From the NCBI GenBank assembly GCA_016938095.1, contig JAFGVG010000270.1:1-5973 (forward strand): a DNA stretch of 5,973 bases. Reading direction: 5' to 3'. Below the pieces are notes generated by a model. The model saw nothing but the letters and a program-made list of their open reading frames with translations, did no database searches and was not told where the DNA came from. Of this stretch, positions 4,748 through 5,973 are shown piece after piece (within the stretch, counting starts at the first letter, position 1; the number at the start of each line of letters is the position of its first letter). Source of the DNA: Bacteroidales bacterium (GTDB lineage Bacteria; Bacteroidota; Bacteroidia; Bacteroidales; UBA10428). The position numbers were made by a program, and so were the translations under genes.

Positions 4748-5973
4748 ATGAATTACCGCTACAAAATCTCCCGCACGGCAACAGTTATACGCATAGCAGG
4801 TATAGCCCTGAACATTTTTGCAATAGTTTACATCGCCCTGGAAACCTGGTTTTGGCTTTTATCCTTTTGGCTTGGGATTGTTCTTGTTTTTCAGGTATTG
4901 GAGTTAATACGCTATGTTGAACGTTCAAGATCAGAGCTTTTTCATTTTCTTACAGCTGTTAGTCAGGGTGATTTTACTTCGGCTTTTACCCTGGCAAAAA
5001 CTTCCAGACGTCATACAGAATTATCACCCATCCTGTCCACAATTCAGGAAACTTTCATACAATTAGGCAAGGAAAAAGAACAGCATCATCATTACCTGAA
5101 AGCACTTTTGGAACATATCAATATTGCTATTGTATGTTTTACAGACGATGGCCGGGTAAATTTGTACAACCGTGCAGCTACCAGGCTCTTTAAAAAGCGA
5201 ACGTTATCGTCATTGAAAAGTTTCCGGCAAATTGATGAAACACTGGCCTCGAACATTGAACTACTTAAACCTGATCAAAAAGTCATGATCAGTGTAATTG
5301 TTGATCATGAATTGCTAAACCTGTCCGTACAAGCTTCATGGCTTATGATGGAAGATACCCGTTACAGAATTGTATCATTTCAGGATATCCGGTACGAACT
5401 GGAAGTGAAGGAAACCGATTCCTGGCAAAAGCTGATCAGTGTTATTGCCCATGAGATCAGTAATTCAGTGATTCCTATTTCTACCTTGTCACACGCCCTA
5501 TATGATATGATTGCTGAAGCCCGTTTATCCCGGAATAAAAATGAAATACTATCTGAAGACATCGCAAAGGGACTACGAACCATTGAATCGCGTAGTTCCG
5601 GTCTGGTTGATTTCATCCAGACAACAAGGAAGCTAAGGCAGATTCCGGATCCTGAGTTTGCCAAAGTCGGTTGCAACGAGTTATTCAGTCAGGTTACATT
5701 GCTCATTGATCCCATTTTTAAGCAAAAGCATATCACTTTCACCTCGCGAACTGAACCTGAGGATCTGGTACTTGTTATTGATAAAAAGCTCATTGAGCAA
5801 ACGCTGATTAATTTGTTAACCAATGCCATGGAAGCCACCGAAAAGGTCGGCCGCCCGGAAATCTCGTTAACCGGATGGCAAACAGCGGACCATCATGTAT
5901 GCCTGTCGGTAAAGGATAACGGCGAGGGTATTCAGCGTGAAAATATCGAAAAGGTTTTTATGCCGCACTTCAC
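4748..5973 (+). CDS. Membrane sensor histidine kinase, PAS plus HisKA/HATPase (3' end outside window)
   Basis: The frame opens with ATG at 4748, nine bases after the regulator's stop, and stays open to the window edge (408 codons plus 2 nt), so it is truncated only by the window. Two membrane helices (about residues 16-31 and 34-51) are joined by only about two residues (E32-T33), leaving practically no extracytoplasmic sensor domain. A linker and coiled segment (about 55-115) follows, then a PAS-like domain (about 116-215, with 'HINIAIVCFTDDGRV' and 'LYNRAATRLF'). The dimerisation/phosphotransfer domain carries the H-box 'VIAHEISNSVIP' with phosphoacceptor H235. The ATP-binding domain shows the N-box 'INLLTNAMEA' (N359) and G1 box 'DNGEGI' (390-395); the sequence stops at 'FMPHFT', so the G2 box is missing. 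The NtrB/NtrY-like HE..N H-box fits pairing with the NtrC-type regulator upstream. The PAS domain or the membrane hairpin, possibly through the nearby permease, would have to provide sensing. No strong Shine-Dalgarno sequence precedes the ATG. Confidence 0.93.
   Translation, partial: MNYRYKISRTATVIRIAGIALNIFAIVYIALETWFWLLSFWLGIVLVFQVLELIRYVERSRSELFHFLTAVSQGDFTSAFTLAKTSRRHTELSPILSTIQETFIQLGKEKEQHHHYLKALLEHINIAIVCFTDDGRVNLYNRAATRLFKKRTLSSLKSFRQIDETLASNIELLKPDQKVMISVIVDHELLNLSVQASWLMMEDTRYRIVSFQDIRYELEVKETDSWQKLISVIAHEISNSVIPISTLSHALYDMIAEARLSRNKNEILSEDIAKGLRTIESRSSGLVDFIQTTRKLRQIPDPEFAKVGCNELFSQVTLLIDPIFKQKHITFTSRTEPEDLVLVIDKKLIEQTLINLLTNAMEATEKVGRPEISLTGWQTADHHVCLSVKDNGEGIQRENIEKVFMPHF

Noticed and set aside
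5380..5676. 98-aa minus-strand reading frame
   Set aside because: It lies entirely opposite the histidine kinase, covering its H-box region; it is an antisense shadow of that gene.

Overview
The window looks like chromosomal DNA of a Bacteroidota bacterium. The protein families point there: an FtsX/MacB-type permease that opens with an 'LKNYF..AWRNLLKNKVFS' block and ends in 'SLRYE', and an S23/IVP-like four-helix-bundle protein. Weak Shine-Dalgarno sequences fit as well, as do candidate promoters that resemble the Bacteroidota TTG / TAnnTTTG pattern more than the E. coli -35/-10. This placement is from recall of families, not from a search. I see no rRNA, tRNA, CRISPR array, transposase or phage gene.

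Layout, left to right. Positions 1-287 are non-coding: a GC-rich 9-bp hairpin, a short reiterated tract built on CTTGGCG/CTTAGCG/CTTCGTG units, and a 10-bp AT-rich inverted repeat followed by a C7 run. Positions 288-644 (+) encode a 118-aa S23/bAvd-like four-helix-bundle protein. A 68-bp convergent gap follows. Positions 713-3118 (-) encode a large FtsX-fold ABC transporter permease of about 801 aa; the reading frame is open back to 3175, but 3118 is the better start. Positions 3119-3367 are a divergent regulatory region. Positions 3368-4738 (+) encode an NtrC-family response regulator (receiver, AAA+, Fis HTH) starting at TTG. Positions 4748-5973 (+) encode its probable partner, a membrane histidine kinase cut off by the window edge inside the ATPase domain.

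The most interesting part is the divergent region. It holds a perfect 18-bp inverted repeat (3270-3309) made of two palindromes, each GTTTCA-N3-TGAAAC, with centres 23 bp apart. About 100-120 bp away, pointing at the permease, is a correctly spaced sigma-54-like promoter (3190-3205, minus strand; TGGCA and TTG match, but the -12 C is replaced by G). The second palindrome also overlaps a candidate housekeeping promoter for the regulator. The model I infer is a self-contained circuit: the kinase phosphorylates the regulator, the regulator binds the tandem palindromes as an enhancer, drives the permease from a sigma-54 promoter and limits its own synthesis. The kinase has two membrane helices with almost no extracytoplasmic loop, whereas the permease has two large extracytoplasmic domains. 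The permease may therefore be the sensor, loosely like Bce-type modules of Firmicutes but with sigma-54 output. The signal and the substrate cannot be read from the sequence.
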